A DNA stretch of 64,000 bases from the NCBI RefSeq assembly GCF_009708215.1, contig NZ_CP046175.1, positions 4,154,001 to 4,218,000 on the forward strand, written 5' to 3'. Below the pieces are notes generated by a model that searched no databases, was not told the DNA's origin, and was given only the letters and a program-made list of their open reading frames with translations. The stretch is from Occultella kanbiaonis. GTDB lineage: Bacteria; Actinomycetota; Actinomycetes; Actinomycetales; Beutenbergiaceae. Position numbers and translations under genes: made by a program. Below are positions 16,147-26,166 of the stretch, in pieces (position 1 is the first letter of the stretch; every line of letters starts with the position of its first letter).

Positions 16147-18363
16147 TCAGCCGTCGTCGGCGTCCTCGCCCGACGGCGCCGGTCCGCAGACCACCCGGTT
16201 CCAGGCCGAGTAGCGGTGGCTGTAGGTGTCGTCGGTGACCACCTCCCCGTCGCGGCTGACGGTGCGGGTGACGTCCACGGAGAACCCGTTCGAACCGCCC
16301 GGCTCCGGGATGCAGTTGGCGGAGGTGTTGTAGACGGTCTGCGGCGAGGTGAACGCGTACCGGCCGCCGGTGACGATGTTCACATCGAACACGTCGGTGC
16401 CCCACAGCGTCACGACGACCTCGGAGTCGGTGACGTAGGCCTGGATGAGCACGCCGTAGCCGGTGTTGTTCTCCCAGACCATGTCGATGCTCGGATCGTA
16501 GACGGTGGCCTCGCGCCCCTCCGGGTACCGGGAGAACCAGCGCGAGTGCGGCTGGTGGGTGATGTCGGTCAGGCCCGCCTCGAACCCGGCGTTGAACGAG
16601 GTGGTGGAGACCTGCGACAGCCCTCCGCCGACGGCTTCGCCCTCGAATCCGTTCACGACCACGCCGGAGACGGTGTACCCGTTCGCGGCGGTGATCGGCC
16701 GGAGGGCGTCGAGGAGCGAGAACTGCTCGCCCGGTCGCACCAGGATGCCGTTGATGTGTGCGGTCCCGGCGACCAGGTTCGCGGTCCGGGTCGGGTCGTG
16801 CGGGTAGGGGGTCGCGAAGGTGCCGATGACCTCGGTGACGCCGAGCGCCTCGGCGTCCGCGGTGGAGAACTCCGCCTCCGTCTGGGTCAGCTCGAGGGTC
16901 GCGGTCCGGGCGGCCGGGTCCGTGTTCACGGCCGCGGCGCGCACCCCCTCGGCGAGCGCGGCCGGGTCCAGACCGGTTCCGGTGACGGCCGGGACGATGG
17001 TGGGCCCGTTGTCGCCGAGGACGATCTGCGCGTCCTGGGGCGCCTCCCCGATGGAGGGGACCTTCGCCGTCACGAGTTCGGCGAGCGCGGACCCGTCGAG
17101 GGTGAGGACCAGGGATCCGGTCGCGTCGTCCATTGCCATGGTGGCGGCCGAGGCGATCTCGGCCGGAGCGAGCTCCGCCGTCGTGTCGTTCAGGGCGACC
17201 GTGACCGGCCCGCTCAGCATCGGATCGACCTGCTCGCTCATCGCGGCGGCGATCACGTCGGAGTCCACCATCGGGGACACCGCGTCGGACGGCAGCTCGA
17301 GCGGGCGCTGCCCGGTGAGCCACTCGTCGGCGAGGAGCTCGCTCGCACCCTCGACGTCGAGCGACGTCCCGTCCGCGGGTTCGGTGACGACCGGGGCACC
17401 GTCCACGAACTCGATGACGCCCTCGGTGGGTGGCACGTCGAGGCTCCCCGCGAGTGCGTCGACGGCACCGTCGAGCGCAGCCTCGTCGATCGTGGACACC
17501 GCGGGCCGGTCGCCCAGGCCGAAGACGTGCCCGAGGACCACGCGCGGGTCGAGCGTGAAGCCGGTGATCCGCGCGACGGTCGCCTCGGTGTCGACGTCGA
17601 GGCCGGCCGTGGTGGGGTCGAGCTCGCCGGAGACGTCACCGAAGTGCACCGGGACGGGCACGGTCCGGGCCTCGGCGAGACCCTCGTCGAGGGTGCGGAC
17701 GGCCTCGTCCACCGGCAGGCCGGAGATGTCGACGCCTGCCACCCGGGTGTCACCGGGAACGCGGTCGCCGAGGAACCAGGCCGCTGCCACGTAGGCACCG
17801 GCGAGGACGACGATCACGGCGGCAGTCCAGATCAGCGCCTTCTTGGCCCGTCCCTTGCGCTTGCCCTTCGGCTTGCGCCCCTTGCCACCAGCTGCCACTG
17901 CGCTCTCGTCCCCTGCTGGTTCATCCGGTCCGCCGGCGGGTTCGCCGGCGACCACGTCATCGAAATCGGCGGCCGGCTCAGCAGCAACGTCCGGCTCAGC
18001 AGCAACGTCCGGCTCAGCAGCAACGTCCGGCTCAGCAGCGACCGCCGGCTCAGGAACCTGCGCGTCGATGACCTGGGTCGCCTCGGCATCCGTAGCCTCA
18101 GCCGGGGCCGCGGGCCCAGCCGGGGCCGCGGGCTCCGCGACCTGCGCGTCGACGACCTGGGTCGCCTCGGCATCCGTTGGCCCAGCCGGGGCCGCAGGCT
18201 CCGCGACCTGCGCGTCGATCACCTGGGTCGCCTCGGCATCCGTTGGCTCGGCGGGCGTGGCGCCCTGCTGTGCCTCTTCGGAGCCGTCGGGACCGTGCGT
18301 CCCGGCGGCCGTGTCCGGCGTCTCGTGTTCGCGTCGCAAGCAGATGTCCTTCGTGTCGGCCAC
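16147..18363 (-). CDS. VanW-family, peptidoglycan-binding (YoaR-like) membrane protein with a repetitive N-terminus
   Basis: 738 residues. The cytoplasmic N-terminus (1-172) is a low-complexity Ala/Pro/Glu region with three copies of a TDAEATQVIDAQV-type unit and a VAAEPD repeat, ending in a basic KGRKPKGKRKGRAKK. One membrane segment follows (about 175-198). Extracytoplasmic putative peptidoglycan-binding (YoaR-like) repeats occupy about 210-500, then the VanW domain (RPGEQFSLLDAL, GYTVSGVVVNG, GGGLSQVSTTSFNA at about 530-660). It is a likely cell-wall associated protein, perhaps an L,D-transpeptidase-system accessory. The start is GTG 18363, after AGGGGGCC. TAGACT about 30 nt upstream is a possible -10. 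Confidence 0.9.
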   Translation of the reverse strand: MADTKDICLRREHETPDTAAGTHGPDGSEEAQQGATPAEPTDAEATQVIDAQVAEPAAPAGPTDAEATQVVDAQVAEPAAPAGPAAPAEATDAEATQVIDAQVPEPAVAAEPDVAAEPDVAAEPDVAAEPAADFDDVVAGEPAGGPDEPAGDESAVAAGGKGRKPKGKRKGRAKKALIWTAAVIVVLAGAYVAAAWFLGDRVPGDTRVAGVDISGLPVDEAVRTLDEGLAEARTVPVPVHFGDVSGELDPTTAGLDVDTEATVARITGFTLDPRVVLGHVFGLGDRPAVSTIDEAALDGAVDALAGSLDVPPTEGVIEFVDGAPVVTEPADGTSLDVEGASELLADEWLTGQRPLELPSDAVSPMVDSDVIAAAMSEQVDPMLSGPVTVALNDTTAELAPAEIASAATMAMDDATGSLVLTLDGSALAELVTAKVPSIGEAPQDAQIVLGDNGPTIVPAVTGTGLDPAALAEGVRAAAVNTDPAARTATLELTQTEAEFSTADAEALGVTEVIGTFATPYPHDPTRTANLVAGTAHINGILVRPGEQFSLLDALRPITAANGYTVSGVVVNGFEGEAVGGGLSQVSTTSFNAGFEAGLTDITHQPHSRWFSRYPEGREATVYDPSIDMVWENNTGYGVLIQAYVTDSEVVVTLWGTDVFDVNIVTGGRYAFTSPQTVYNTSANCIPEPGGSNGFSVDVTRTVSRDGEVVTDDTYSHRYSAWNRVVCGPAPSGEDADDG
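17975..18250. repeat. In-frame tandem repeats in the VanW gene
   Basis: From 17975, four 18-bp units (consensus GGCTCAGCAGCAACGTCC, the last degenerate) run to 18046 and encode the VAAEPD repeat. Three larger copies starting at 18061, 18145 and 18211 (84- and 66-bp spacing) encode the ATQVIDAQV unit. All are multiples of 3, so copy number can change without breaking the frame. Confidence 0.9.
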
Positions 18364-18448
18364 CCGACGTGGCCCCCTGGGGCGGTAGTCTACCGGCCGG
18401 ACCGGCCCGGCCCTTGCCCCCGGTCCGCGACGGCAGGCAACAAAAGCA

Positions 18449-18967
18449 TCACGGAATCGTGGTCATCCGTCCATGGAAATGCAGGACCGCGCCGCCCGAC
18501 CCGGGCACTCGGGCGGACGCGAGCACCCGCCCGACCACGACGTCATGGGTCGCCGCCGGGCGGATCCACTCCGTCTCACACTCGAGCCAGGCACTCGCGT
18601 CGTCCAGGATCGCGGCGCCACTGAGGTCACCACGGTGGTGGGCGACCGTCGCGAGCTGATCGAAGGCCGGCCGGCCAGGCGTGGCGAGCCAGTCGGCCGC
18701 CGCGAGCGCGTCGCTGCCGAGGATGCTGACGGCCCACCGGGACCCTGGTTCGACGGACTCCCGCAATCGTGCGTCCGAATGCACGGTGAACAGCACGGTG
18801 GGTGGGTCCAGGGAGACAGACACCAGGGACGTCGCGGTCATCGCGAGGTCCTGGTGGCGCTCGCGCACCGCCACCACGCACACCCCGGAGGCGAGCCGGG
18901 ACATGGTCGCGCGGAACTCATCCCGCGCCTCCTCGCTCACCGCGGGATCCGGCTCAGGCGTCGTCAC
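18449..18967 (-). CDS. Flavin reductase-like FMN-binding oxidoreductase
   Basis: 172 residues from GTG 18967, overlapping the 3' end of the mshB-fusion gene by 14 bp. The flavin reductase-like fold is recognised from FRATMSRLASGVCVVAV, LAMTATSLVSVSLDPPTVLFTV, SRWAVSILGSDALAAADWLA and LECETEWIRPAATHDVVVGRV. These proteins bind FMN and use NAD(P)H to supply reduced flavin to a monooxygenase partner or act alone. No monooxygenase is adjacent. Coupled translation with the upstream gene is likely. Confidence 0.9.
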   Translation of the reverse strand: MTTPEPDPAVSEEARDEFRATMSRLASGVCVVAVRERHQDLAMTATSLVSVSLDPPTVLFTVHSDARLRESVEPGSRWAVSILGSDALAAADWLATPGRPAFDQLATVAHHRGDLSGAAILDDASAWLECETEWIRPAATHDVVVGRVLASARVPGSGGAVLHFHGRMTTIP

Positions 18968-20357
18968 GGAACCACCTCCGCGGTGCGAACGCCCCGAGGA
19001 GCACCGCCAGCATGGAGCCGAGCAGCCACGCGACACCGATCGCGTCGTCGGCCACGACCACATCGCCGCCCGGGCCGAGATACGTCATCGCGAGCACGGT
19101 GAGCACCACGCCGAGGCCGTAGCCGAACAGGCCGCGCCCGTCGGCGAACGTCCGCGACAACACCCCCGCGGCGAGGATGGCCGACAGCCCGATGACGAGA
19201 CCCCAGGGCTCGGACCAGCGATGGAAGGCGGTGCCGGTGGCGCCGAGGATCACCCCGAGCAGCACGGAGAAGACCGCCATCACCGGCGGGTACCAGGACG
19301 GTGGAGGTTCCACGGCGCCCTCGGCGTCCGTCCCGCCCGTTCCGGTGGTCGGCGCCAGTAGTCGGTGCAGGTCTTCGGGCGTGCCGTGACCGGGCGCGAT
19401 CTGCAGTCCGGCACGTGCGGGTATGGGCACCAGGATGTCGTTGCTGAGCGCGAACCACCCGACGGCGTCCGTCGCGTCGACCCGGGTGGCCAGCTGGACC
19501 TGGGTGCGGTGGGCCTCCATCGCGGCGACGAGCTGGTCGGCGACCCGGGTGACGTCGACCTCGAGGTCCACCTCGCCGTCGGGCACCACCTGGCTCGCCG
19601 TCTCGCCGTCGGGGTCCGGCACGCTCAGGACCTGCCCACCGGTCGCGGTCCGGGGCCTGTCCGGCGCGGCCTGCAGCCAGGCAGCGGCCCGACGTGACGC
19701 GTCCGCGCCACGCACCGAGAACGCGACCACCGGCACCGACCACGGACCCGCGAGCTCCGCGGGCGCTGCCGCGACGGCGCCAGTCGGCGCACCATTGCCA
19801 CCTGCCTGGACGGGGTCCGCCGCCAGCTCGACGGCGCGCATGGTGACCCGATGGATGTGCACGTGATCGGGGTGCCCGTACCCGCCGTCGGGCTCCTCGG
19901 TGATCACCAGGTCGGGCCGCAGCGTCCGGATCAGCGCGGCCAGCAGCCGGGCCGGCGTGTCGACTCCGGCAAGTGAGAACGCGTCGGCCGTGGCGTCCGG
20001 GGCAGGCACGGCACGCACCGTCGAGCCGGGGGCCCAGGCCATGCCGGAGTCGGTGTAGCCGGCGGTGCCGGGCTCGGCGAGGGAGTCGAGGAAGTGGTGG
20101 CGCGTCACGCCGAGCGCGGCCAGCGCCGCGGACAGCTCCTCCTCGCGTACGGCCGCGAGGGCCGGCCCGTCACCCTCCACGTGCTTGAGGTCGGTCGGGA
20201 TCACTTCGCCGCGCTCACCGCGGGTGGCTGTCACCACGGTGACCTCGGCCCGCCGGGCGAGCGTCGCCAGCACCGCGCCGGCGCCGAGAGTCTCGTCGTC
20301 GGGGTGCGCGAACGTGGCGAGCACCCGCAACGGCGGGGCGCTGATCGGATCTGTCAC
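18954..20357 (-). CDS. mshB: MshB-type N-acetyl-inositol-glucosaminyl deacetylase fused to a C-terminal membrane domain
   Basis: 467 residues, about 150 more than typical MshB. The LmbE-type deacetylase comes first: zinc motif AHPDDE at residues 17-22, TRGERGEV, and GHPDHVHIHRV near 160. This is the zinc enzyme that removes acetate from GlcNAc-Ins in mycothiol synthesis. A spacer and about four membrane helices follow at about 355-460 (MAVFSVLLGVILGATGTAF, LVIGLSAILAAGVL, GLGVVLTVLAMTYLG, AWLLGSMLAVLLGAF). In related genomes I recall a separate small membrane protein after mshB, so this looks like a gene fusion (inference). Start GTG 20357. Confidence 0.9.
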   Translation of the reverse strand: MTDPISAPPLRVLATFAHPDDETLGAGAVLATLARRAEVTVVTATRGERGEVIPTDLKHVEGDGPALAAVREEELSAALAALGVTRHHFLDSLAEPGTAGYTDSGMAWAPGSTVRAVPAPDATADAFSLAGVDTPARLLAALIRTLRPDLVITEEPDGGYGHPDHVHIHRVTMRAVELAADPVQAGGNGAPTGAVAAAPAELAGPWSVPVVAFSVRGADASRRAAAWLQAAPDRPRTATGGQVLSVPDPDGETASQVVPDGEVDLEVDVTRVADQLVAAMEAHRTQVQLATRVDATDAVGWFALSNDILVPIPARAGLQIAPGHGTPEDLHRLLAPTTGTGGTDAEGAVEPPPSWYPPVMAVFSVLLGVILGATGTAFHRWSEPWGLVIGLSAILAAGVLSRTFADGRGLFGYGLGVVLTVLAMTYLGPGGDVVVADDAIGVAWLLGSMLAVLLGAFAPRRWFRDDA

Positions 20358-20416
20358 CGGTGCATCTTCGCATCACCTGCTGGGCGCCTGCGCGCCCAGC
20401 AGTGCTCCTCTGGCCG

Positions 20417-22345
20417 TCAGGCCTTACGGGCGCGAGCGGAGGCCTTGCTCCGGTCGTTCTGGTCCAGGATGACCTTGCGGATCCGCACCGACGACGGGGT
20501 GACCTCGACGCACTCGTCGTCGCGGGCGAACTCGAGGGACTCCTCGAGGGTGAGCTTGCGCGGCGGGATGACGTTCTCGAACGACTCCGACGTGGCCGAC
20601 CGGATGTTGTTGAGCTTCTTCTCCTTGGTGATGTTCACGTCCATGTCGTCACCGCGGGAGTTCTCGCCGACGATCTGGCCCTCGTACACCTCGGAGGTCG
20701 CCTCGATGAAGAACGAGCCGCGCTCCTGCAGGTTCAGCATCGCGAACGGCGTGGCCACACCGGCGCGATCGGCGACCAGCGACCCGGTGGTGCGGAACTC
20801 GATCGGGCCGGCCCAGGGCTCGTACCCCTCGGCGATCGAGGAGGCGATCCCGGTGCCGCGGGTGTCGGTGAGGAACCGGGTCCGGAACCCGATCAGGCCA
20901 CGGGCCGGGACCAGGAACTCCATCCGCACCCAGCCGGTGCCGTGGTTGGACATGTTCTCCATCCGCCCCTTGCGGGTGGCGAGGAGCTGCGTGACGGCGC
21001 CGAGGTACTCCTCGGGGACATCGATGGTCATCCGCTCGACCGGCTCGTGCAGCTTGCCGTCGATCTCCCGGGTGACCACCTGCGGCTTGCCGACGGTGAG
21101 CTCGAAGCCCTCACGGCGCATCTGCTCCACGAGGATGGCCAGCGCCAGCTCGCCGCGGCCCTGGACCTCCCACGAGTCGGGACGGTCCGTGGGCAACACC
21201 TTCAGCGAGACGTTACCGATGAGCTCGCGGTCGAGGCGGTCCTTGACCTGACGCGCGGTGACCTTGGAGCCCTTCTCCCGGCCGGCGAGCGGGGAGGTGT
21301 TGATCCCGATCGTCATCGAGATCGCCGGGTCATCCACGGTGATCAGCGGCAACGGGCGCGGGTCGTCCGCGTCGGTCAGGGTCTCACCGATGGTGATGTC
21401 CTCGATGCCGGCGACGGCGACGATGTCACCGGGGTTCGCGACGTCGGTCGGCACCCGGTCGAGGGCCTTGGTGCGTAGCAACTCACTGATCCGCACGTTC
21501 TGCAGGCTGCCATCGCGGCGCGCCCAGGCGACCGTCTGCCCCTTGCGCAGGGTCCCGTTGTAGATCCGCAGCAGCGCGAGGCGGCCGAGGAACGGGGAGG
21601 CGTCCAGGTTCGTCACGTGCGCCTGCAACGGCGCGTTCTCGGTGTAGCCGGGGGCGGGGATGCGCTCGAGGATGGTGCTGAACAACGGCTCGAGGTCCGG
21701 CGCGTCCGGCAGCTCGCCGTCGGCGGGCTGGGTCACGCTGGCGCGCCCGGCCTTGGCGGAGGCGTACACGACCGGGACGTCGAGGATCGCGTCCAGGTCC
21801 AGGTCGGGCACCTCGTCGGACAGGTCGGAGGCGAGCGAGAGGAGCAGGTCCTGGGCCTCCGCGACCACCTCGGTGATCCGGGCGTCCGGTCGGTCGACCT
21901 TGTTGACCACGAGGATCACCGGCAGGTTGGCCGCGAGCGCCTTGCGGAGCACGAACCGGGTCTGCGGCAGCGGGCCCTCGGAGGCGTCCACGAGCAGCAC
22001 GACGCCGTCGACCATGGACAGCCCGCGCTCCACCTCGCCGCCGAAGTCGGCGTGTCCTGGGGTGTCGATGACGTTGATGGTCACGCCCTCGGGGTGACCG
22101 GCCGCGGCAGCGGCCGGGCCGGCGTACTCCACCGCGGTGTTCTTCGCGAGGATCGTGATGCCCTTCTCGCGCTCGAGGTCACCGGAGTCCATCGCACGCT
22201 CGTCCACGTGGTCGTGCGCGCCGAACGCGCCGGACTGCCACAGCATCGCGTCCACCAGGGTCGTCTTGCCGTGGTCGACGTGCGCGACGATCGCGACATT
22301 GCGCAGATCGGTGCGCTGCAGCAGGCCAGTCGTGGGCACACTCAT
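20417..22345 (-). CDS. typA: Ribosome-associated GTPase TypA/BipA
   Basis: 642 residues. The G domain is complete: G1 AHVDHGKTT (21-29), RERGIT-equivalent [17 protein letters not shown]3 [15 protein letters not shown]4 NKVDRPDAR. It is followed by domains II, III and V and the TypA-specific C-terminal domain ([67 protein letters not shown]). It is a translational GTPase that binds the 70S ribosome and affects assembly and stress responses. Cytosolic. It lies alone between mshB and the peptide transporter cluster. Confidence 0.97.
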   Translation of the reverse strand: MSVPTTGLLQRTDLRNVAIVAHVDHGKTTLVDAMLWQSGAFGAHDHVDERAMDSGDLEREKGITILAKNTAVEYAGPAAAAAGHPEGVTINVIDTPGHADFGGEVERGLSMVDGVVLLVDASEGPLPQTRFVLRKALAANLPVILVVNKVDRPDARITEVVAEAQDLLLSLASDLSDEVPDLDLDAILDVPVVYASAKAGRASVTQPADGELPDAPDLEPLFSTILERIPAPGYTENAPLQAHVTNLDASPFLGRLALLRIYNGTLRKGQTVAWARRDGSLQNVRISELLRTKALDRVPTDVANPGDIVAVAGIEDITIGETLTDADDPRPLPLITVDDPAISMTIGINTSPLAGREKGSKVTARQVKDRLDRELIGNVSLKVLPTDRPDSWEVQGRGELALAILVEQMRREGFELTVGKPQVVTREIDGKLHEPVERMTIDVPEEYLGAVTQLLATRKGRMENMSNHGTGWVRMEFLVPARGLIGFRTRFLTDTRGTGIASSIAEGYEPWAGPIEFRTTGSLVADRAGVATPFAMLNLQERGSFFIEATSEVYEGQIVGENSRGDDMDVNITKEKKLNNIRSATSESFENVIPPRKLTLEESLEFARDDECVEVTPSSVRIRKVILDQNDRSKASARARKA

Positions 22346-22483
22346 CCGCAGTACTCAATTCCGAGAGGGGGAAGGGGGAGGGCACCAATTCATCACGAGG
22401 CGCCGTCATCATCCTACCGGTGCCCGCCAGTGGAGTCCTAGGCGACGAGGGCACCAGGGGCGGTGAGTTGGCCCACACATGCC

Positions 22484-22522
22484 GGCGGGGCCCGAACGGG
22501 TTCTCCCCGCTCGGGCCCCGCC
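22484..22522 (-). terminator. Intrinsic terminator after the peptide ABC transporter ATPase gene
   Basis: GGCGGGGCCCGA (22484-22495) and TCGGGCCCCGCC (22511-22522) form a 12-bp perfect stem around a 15-nt loop. The stem begins 23 bp downstream of the ATPase stop codon, which is reached by minus-strand transcription. Confidence 0.75.
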
Positions 22523-22544
22523 CGTGCCGCCGCAGCGGCTGCGA

Positions 22545-24362
22545 CTACACCCCGGTGCCTGAGCTGCGCTGGGTGTCCAAGCCGGCGAGCGGGTCGCCAC
22601 CGGCGTGCTCGGCCTCGTACTGCTCGTCCGCCGCGAGCTCGGCGGCGGCAGCACTGAGCAGGGCGTCCCGGGTCTCCCGGCGCACCTTCTGCTCCTCGGG
22701 GTCGGGCACCGGCACGGCGGCGATCAGCCGCTGGGTGTACGCGTCCTGGGGGTTGTTCACGATCTGCGCGGTTGGGCCGATCTCGACGAGCTTGCCGTGG
22801 TGCATCACGGCGATCCGGCTCGACAGCATCTCCACGACGGCGAGGTCGTGGCTGATGAACAGGCAGGCGAACCCGTGCTCGCGCTGCAGCTCGGTGAACA
22901 GTTCCAGCACGTGCGCCTGAACCGAGACGTCGAGCGCCGAGGTCGGTTCGTCGGCGACCAGGAGGGCGGGCTCGAGGCTGAGGGCGCGGGCGATCCCGAC
23001 GCGCTGGCGCTGACCGCCGGACAGCTCGTGCGGGTAGCGGTTGCGCATGCTCCGCGGCAGCTCGACCTGGTCCAGCAGCACCTCGACCCGCTTCGCGAGC
23101 TCAGGTCCCTTGATCCCGGTGTGCAGCATCAGCGGCTCCCCGATGGACTCACCGATCGGCAGCCGGGGATTCAGCGAGGAGCCCGGGTCCTGGAACACGA
23201 TGCCGATGGTCTTGCGCAGCGTGCGCAGGTCCTTGGGATCGATGCCGACCATGTCGGAACCGTTGATCCGAAGTGAGCCGCCGGTCACCGGCAACAGCCC
23301 CACCACGGCACGCCCGATGGTGGTCTTCCCGGACCCGGACTCCCCCACCAGGCCGACGACCTCGCCGCGGTCGATGGTCAGGTCGACACCATCGACGGCC
23401 CGGAACGCGGGCGTCCGGCCGCGCTTGGGGTATTCGATCTCCATCCCCACGGCCTCCATCACCCGCTCGCCGAACAGGGCCTCGGCAGGTGCCTCGGTGC
23501 TCGCGGGGGCAGGCTCGTGCACCTGGGCCTGGCTGTGCGCACCGAGGTGCGGCACGGCGGCCAGGAGCTCCTTGGTGTACTCGTGCTCGGGGTGGTTGAA
23601 GATCTTGTCCGCGGTGCCGTGCTCGACCACGCGGCCGCGGCGCATCACGATGATCTTGTCGGCCATGTCCGCCACCACGCCCATGTCGTGGGTGATGAGC
23701 ACGATGCCCGAGTCGATTCGCGATCGCAGGTCACGCATCAGCTTGAGGATCTCGGCCTGCACCGTCACGTCCAGGGCGGTGGTCGGCTCATCGGCGATCA
23801 GCAGCTTTGGGTCACAGGACAGCGACTGGGCGATCATGGCGCGCTGGCGCTGGCCACCGGAGAGCTGGTGCGGGTAGGAGTGGAACCGCACCTCGGGGTT
23901 CGGCATCTCCACGAGCCGGAGGAGTTCGAGGGCTCGCTCCTTCGCCGCGGAGGGTCCCATGTCGAAGTGGGTCCGGAGCGTCTCGACGATCTGGAATCCG
24001 ACCGTGTACACCGGGTTGAGCGCGGTCATCGGCTCCTGGAAGATGACCGAGATCTCCTTGCCCCGGATCTTGCGCATCGTTGGCCCGGTGAGCCCGATGA
24101 GCTCGCGGCCGCCGATCTGGGCGCTGCCGGTGGCTCGGCCGTTCGGAGGAAGCAACCCCAGCAGCGACATCGAGGACTGGCTCTTGCCCGAACCGGACTC
24201 GCCGACGATGGCGAGCACCTCGCCAGGGTGGACGTCGTAACTGATGTCGATCGCGGCCGGGAACCACTCACCCTCGACGTAGAAGTCGACGTTGAGGCCG
24301 TTCACCGACAGGATCGGCGCTCCGGTGCGGGCGGGCGTGTCTTCGGTGGTCTGCGTGGTCAC
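22545..24362 (-). CDS. Dipeptide/oligopeptide ABC transporter, double ATP-binding protein (DppD-DppF fusion)
   Basis: 605 residues with two complete ABC cassettes. Cassette 1 has Walker [12 protein letters not shown], signature LSGGQRQRA and Walker [13 protein letters not shown]. Cassette 2 has [20 protein letters not shown] and [12 protein letters not shown]. Both end in oligopeptide-type C-terminal segments ([29 protein letters not shown]). It powers the permeases encoded at 25090-27698. An antisense gene (24449-25072) separates it from them, so it may have its own promoter or be read through. It is followed by a clear terminator. Confidence 0.96.
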   Translation of the reverse strand: MTTQTTEDTPARTGAPILSVNGLNVDFYVEGEWFPAAIDISYDVHPGEVLAIVGESGSGKSQSSMSLLGLLPPNGRATGSAQIGGRELIGLTGPTMRKIRGKEISVIFQEPMTALNPVYTVGFQIVETLRTHFDMGPSAAKERALELLRLVEMPNPEVRFHSYPHQLSGGQRQRAMIAQSLSCDPKLLIADEPTTALDVTVQAEILKLMRDLRSRIDSGIVLITHDMGVVADMADKIIVMRRGRVVEHGTADKIFNHPEHEYTKELLAAVPHLGAHSQAQVHEPAPASTEAPAEALFGERVMEAVGMEIEYPKRGRTPAFRAVDGVDLTIDRGEVVGLVGESGSGKTTIGRAVVGLLPVTGGSLRINGSDMVGIDPKDLRTLRKTIGIVFQDPGSSLNPRLPIGESIGEPLMLHTGIKGPELAKRVEVLLDQVELPRSMRNRYPHELSGGQRQRVGIARALSLEPALLVADEPTSALDVSVQAHVLELFTELQREHGFACLFISHDLAVVEMLSSRIAVMHHGKLVEIGPTAQIVNNPQDAYTQRLIAAVPVPDPEEQKVRRETRDALLSAAAAELAADEQYEAEHAGGDPLAGLDTQRSSGTGV

Positions 24363-24448
24363 GCGCGCACACCTTCCTTCCTTCGGCGCGCGCGGATCTC
24401 ACGGCGCTGGCGAGCAGGCACAGGACCTGCGAGTGGGAGCATTGAGCA

Positions 24449-25072
24449 ATGATCGGTCCGACCCTGACGTTCCGCACGCTGTTCGCACGCGTGCTGACCA
24501 TCGTGATCGCAGTGGTGGCGGCGTGCGCCCTGGTCTTCTTCGTCCTTGACGGCGGCTGGCGCGAACTGGCGCGCTCCGGCCCGGTGATCCTGTTCGTGGT
24601 CGCGGGCGTGTGGGCGCTGTTCTGGAACCCCTTGGTCGAGGTGTCCGACGGCGGCGTCACCATCGTGAACGTCCTGCGCACCGTGCACCTCCCATGGCCC
24701 ACGGTGGCCAGCGTGGACAGCCAGTGGGCGCTGCGGGTGCGCACCCATGACGGCGGCGGATACTCGTCCTGGGCCGTGCCCGCCAGCAGTGGCATGGCGG
24801 CGCGGAGCCGCCGGCCCGAGCGCTCCGGCGGCCGCGACGACGTGATCGCCGACAAGGTTCCCGACTCCCGCGCCAGGATCTCCGGTGCGAGCGCGGACGC
24901 TGCAGCGCTCGCCATCGGCCAGCGCCTCGCGGCCCTGACCGAGGCCGGTCACCTGACCAGGTCGCGGTCGACCGTCGGCGAGATACACCCGACCGTGACC
25001 TGGAACGGTCAGGTCCTGGCGGTGCTTGGCGTCCTGGCCGCGCTCGGCGTGCTGGGACTCACCCTCGGCTGA
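24449..25072 (+). CDS. Membrane protein with a bacterial PH-like domain
   Basis: 207 residues. Two N-terminal membrane helices (LTIVIAVVAACALVFFVL, PVILFVVAGVWALFW) are followed by a soluble PH-like stretch (NPLVEVSDGGVTIVNVLRTVHLPWPTVASVDSQWALRVRTHDGG), the pattern of actinobacterial PH_6-type proteins. One more hydrophobic helix lies at the C-terminus (VLAVLGVLAALGVLGLTLG). It sits in opposite orientation inside the peptide transporter cluster, between permease and ATPase genes. Its role is unknown; a transport link is speculative. Confidence 0.85.
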   Translation: MIGPTLTFRTLFARVLTIVIAVVAACALVFFVLDGGWRELARSGPVILFVVAGVWALFWNPLVEVSDGGVTIVNVLRTVHLPWPTVASVDSQWALRVRTHDGGGYSSWAVPASSGMAARSRRPERSGGRDDVIADKVPDSRARISGASADAAALAIGQRLAALTEAGHLTRSRSTVGEIHPTVTWNGQVLAVLGVLAALGVLGLTLG

Positions 25073-25089
25073 GAACGTCAGGTTCGCCG

Positions 25090-26166
25090 TCATGACGCGT
25101 GGGCCTGGACCTCGGCCTCGCCACGGGCTGCCGCGCGAGCCATCTTCCGGGCCGACGGGATCCGGCGCTGCCGCGGGTCGAAGGCGTCACGGAGTCCGTC
25201 ACCGATGAAGTTCACGCACAGCGCGATCGCGATGATGAACAGACCGGGCCACCAGAACAGCCAGGGCCTGGTGTTGAACGACGACTGATACTGGTTGATC
25301 AGCTGACCGAGTGAAACGTTCGGCGGCGTGATACCGAAGCCGAGGTAGCTGAGCGCCGTCTCCAGGAGAATGGCCGAGCTCATCAGCAGCGTGGTGGACA
25401 CGATGATGACGCCGATCGCGTTCGGCAGGATGTGCTTGAAGATGATCCGCGAGTTGCTCGCCCCGGCCACCCGGGCGGCATCCACGAACTCCCGCTCGCG
25501 CAGCGAGAGGAAGTCACCGCGCACGAGCCGGGCGAGGCCGGTCCAGGTCACGGCACCGAGCGCGATCGCCAACGGCAACGGGTCCGCGCCACCGAACAGC
25601 TTTCCGAGCACGGCGCCGATGACGATCGTCGGGACGGTGATGACCAGGTCCGTCATCCGCATCAACGCGGTGTCCGCCCAGCCCCGGAAGAAGCCGGAGA
25701 GGGCGCCGACGAGGACTCCGACGGCGGTGGAGACCAGGCCGACCACGACCATCACGAGCAGCGAGGTCTGCACGCCGCGCATGACACGGGCGAAGATGTC
25801 GTGCCCGATCTCGTCCTGGCCGAACGGGTGGGGTCCGATCGCGAAACCTTCCGGACTCCACGGCATCGTCAGCGTAGGTGCGCCACCGGCGTTGACGATC
25901 GGGTTGGTCTCGTTCGGGCCGTAGGGCCACCAACCGGAGATGTACCAGGAGTCGGTGAACACCGGGAACCCGATCGAGGTGAGGGCGAGGACGAAGATGA
26001 AGGCCATCACGATCAGGCCGGACATCGCACCCTTGTGCCGGAAGAACCGGGACCGGACGATCTGGCCCTGGGACTTGCCCTCGACCTCCTTCATCTCGAT
26101 GGCGTTCTCCGCCGACTCGACGCGACCGTCGTTCGGGGTCGGATCGGTCATGTTGTTGGAGGTCAT
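25090..26166 (-). CDS. Dipeptide/oligopeptide ABC transporter permease (DppC/OppC type)
   Basis: 358 residues. The cytoplasmic N-terminal tail runs to about residue 50, then a first membrane helix (SGLIVMAFIFVLALTSIGF), an extracytoplasmic loop ending in GPHPFGQDEIGHDIFARVMRGVQTS (OppC-type motif), and five more helices. The EAA loop REFVDAARVAGASNSRIIFKHILPN contacts the ATPase. Its ATG overlaps the stop of the upstream permease (ATGA), so the two are coupled. It pairs with the protein at 26163-27698 to form the channel. Confidence 0.96.
   Translation of the reverse strand: MTSNNMTDPTPNDGRVESAENAIEMKEVEGKSQGQIVRSRFFRHKGAMSGLIVMAFIFVLALTSIGFPVFTDSWYISGWWPYGPNETNPIVNAGGAPTLTMPWSPEGFAIGPHPFGQDEIGHDIFARVMRGVQTSLLVMVVVGLVSTAVGVLVGALSGFFRGWADTALMRMTDLVITVPTIVIGAVLGKLFGGADPLPLAIALGAVTWTGLARLVRGDFLSLREREFVDAARVAGASNSRIIFKHILPNAIGVIIVSTTLLMSSAILLETALSYLGFGITPPNVSLGQLINQYQSSFNTRPWLFWWPGLFIIAIALCVNFIGDGLRDAFDPRQRRIPSARKMARAAARGEAEVQAHAS

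Noticed and set aside
17975-18250. Possible CRISPR-like array
   Set aside because: Units are directly adjacent or have non-unique spacers, are multiples of 3, and encode protein repeats in frame.
16216-18624. 802-codon plus-strand frame opposite the VanW gene
   Set aside because: Shadow frame; repeated SSNVRLSSNVRL-type peptides simply mirror the VanW tandem repeats.
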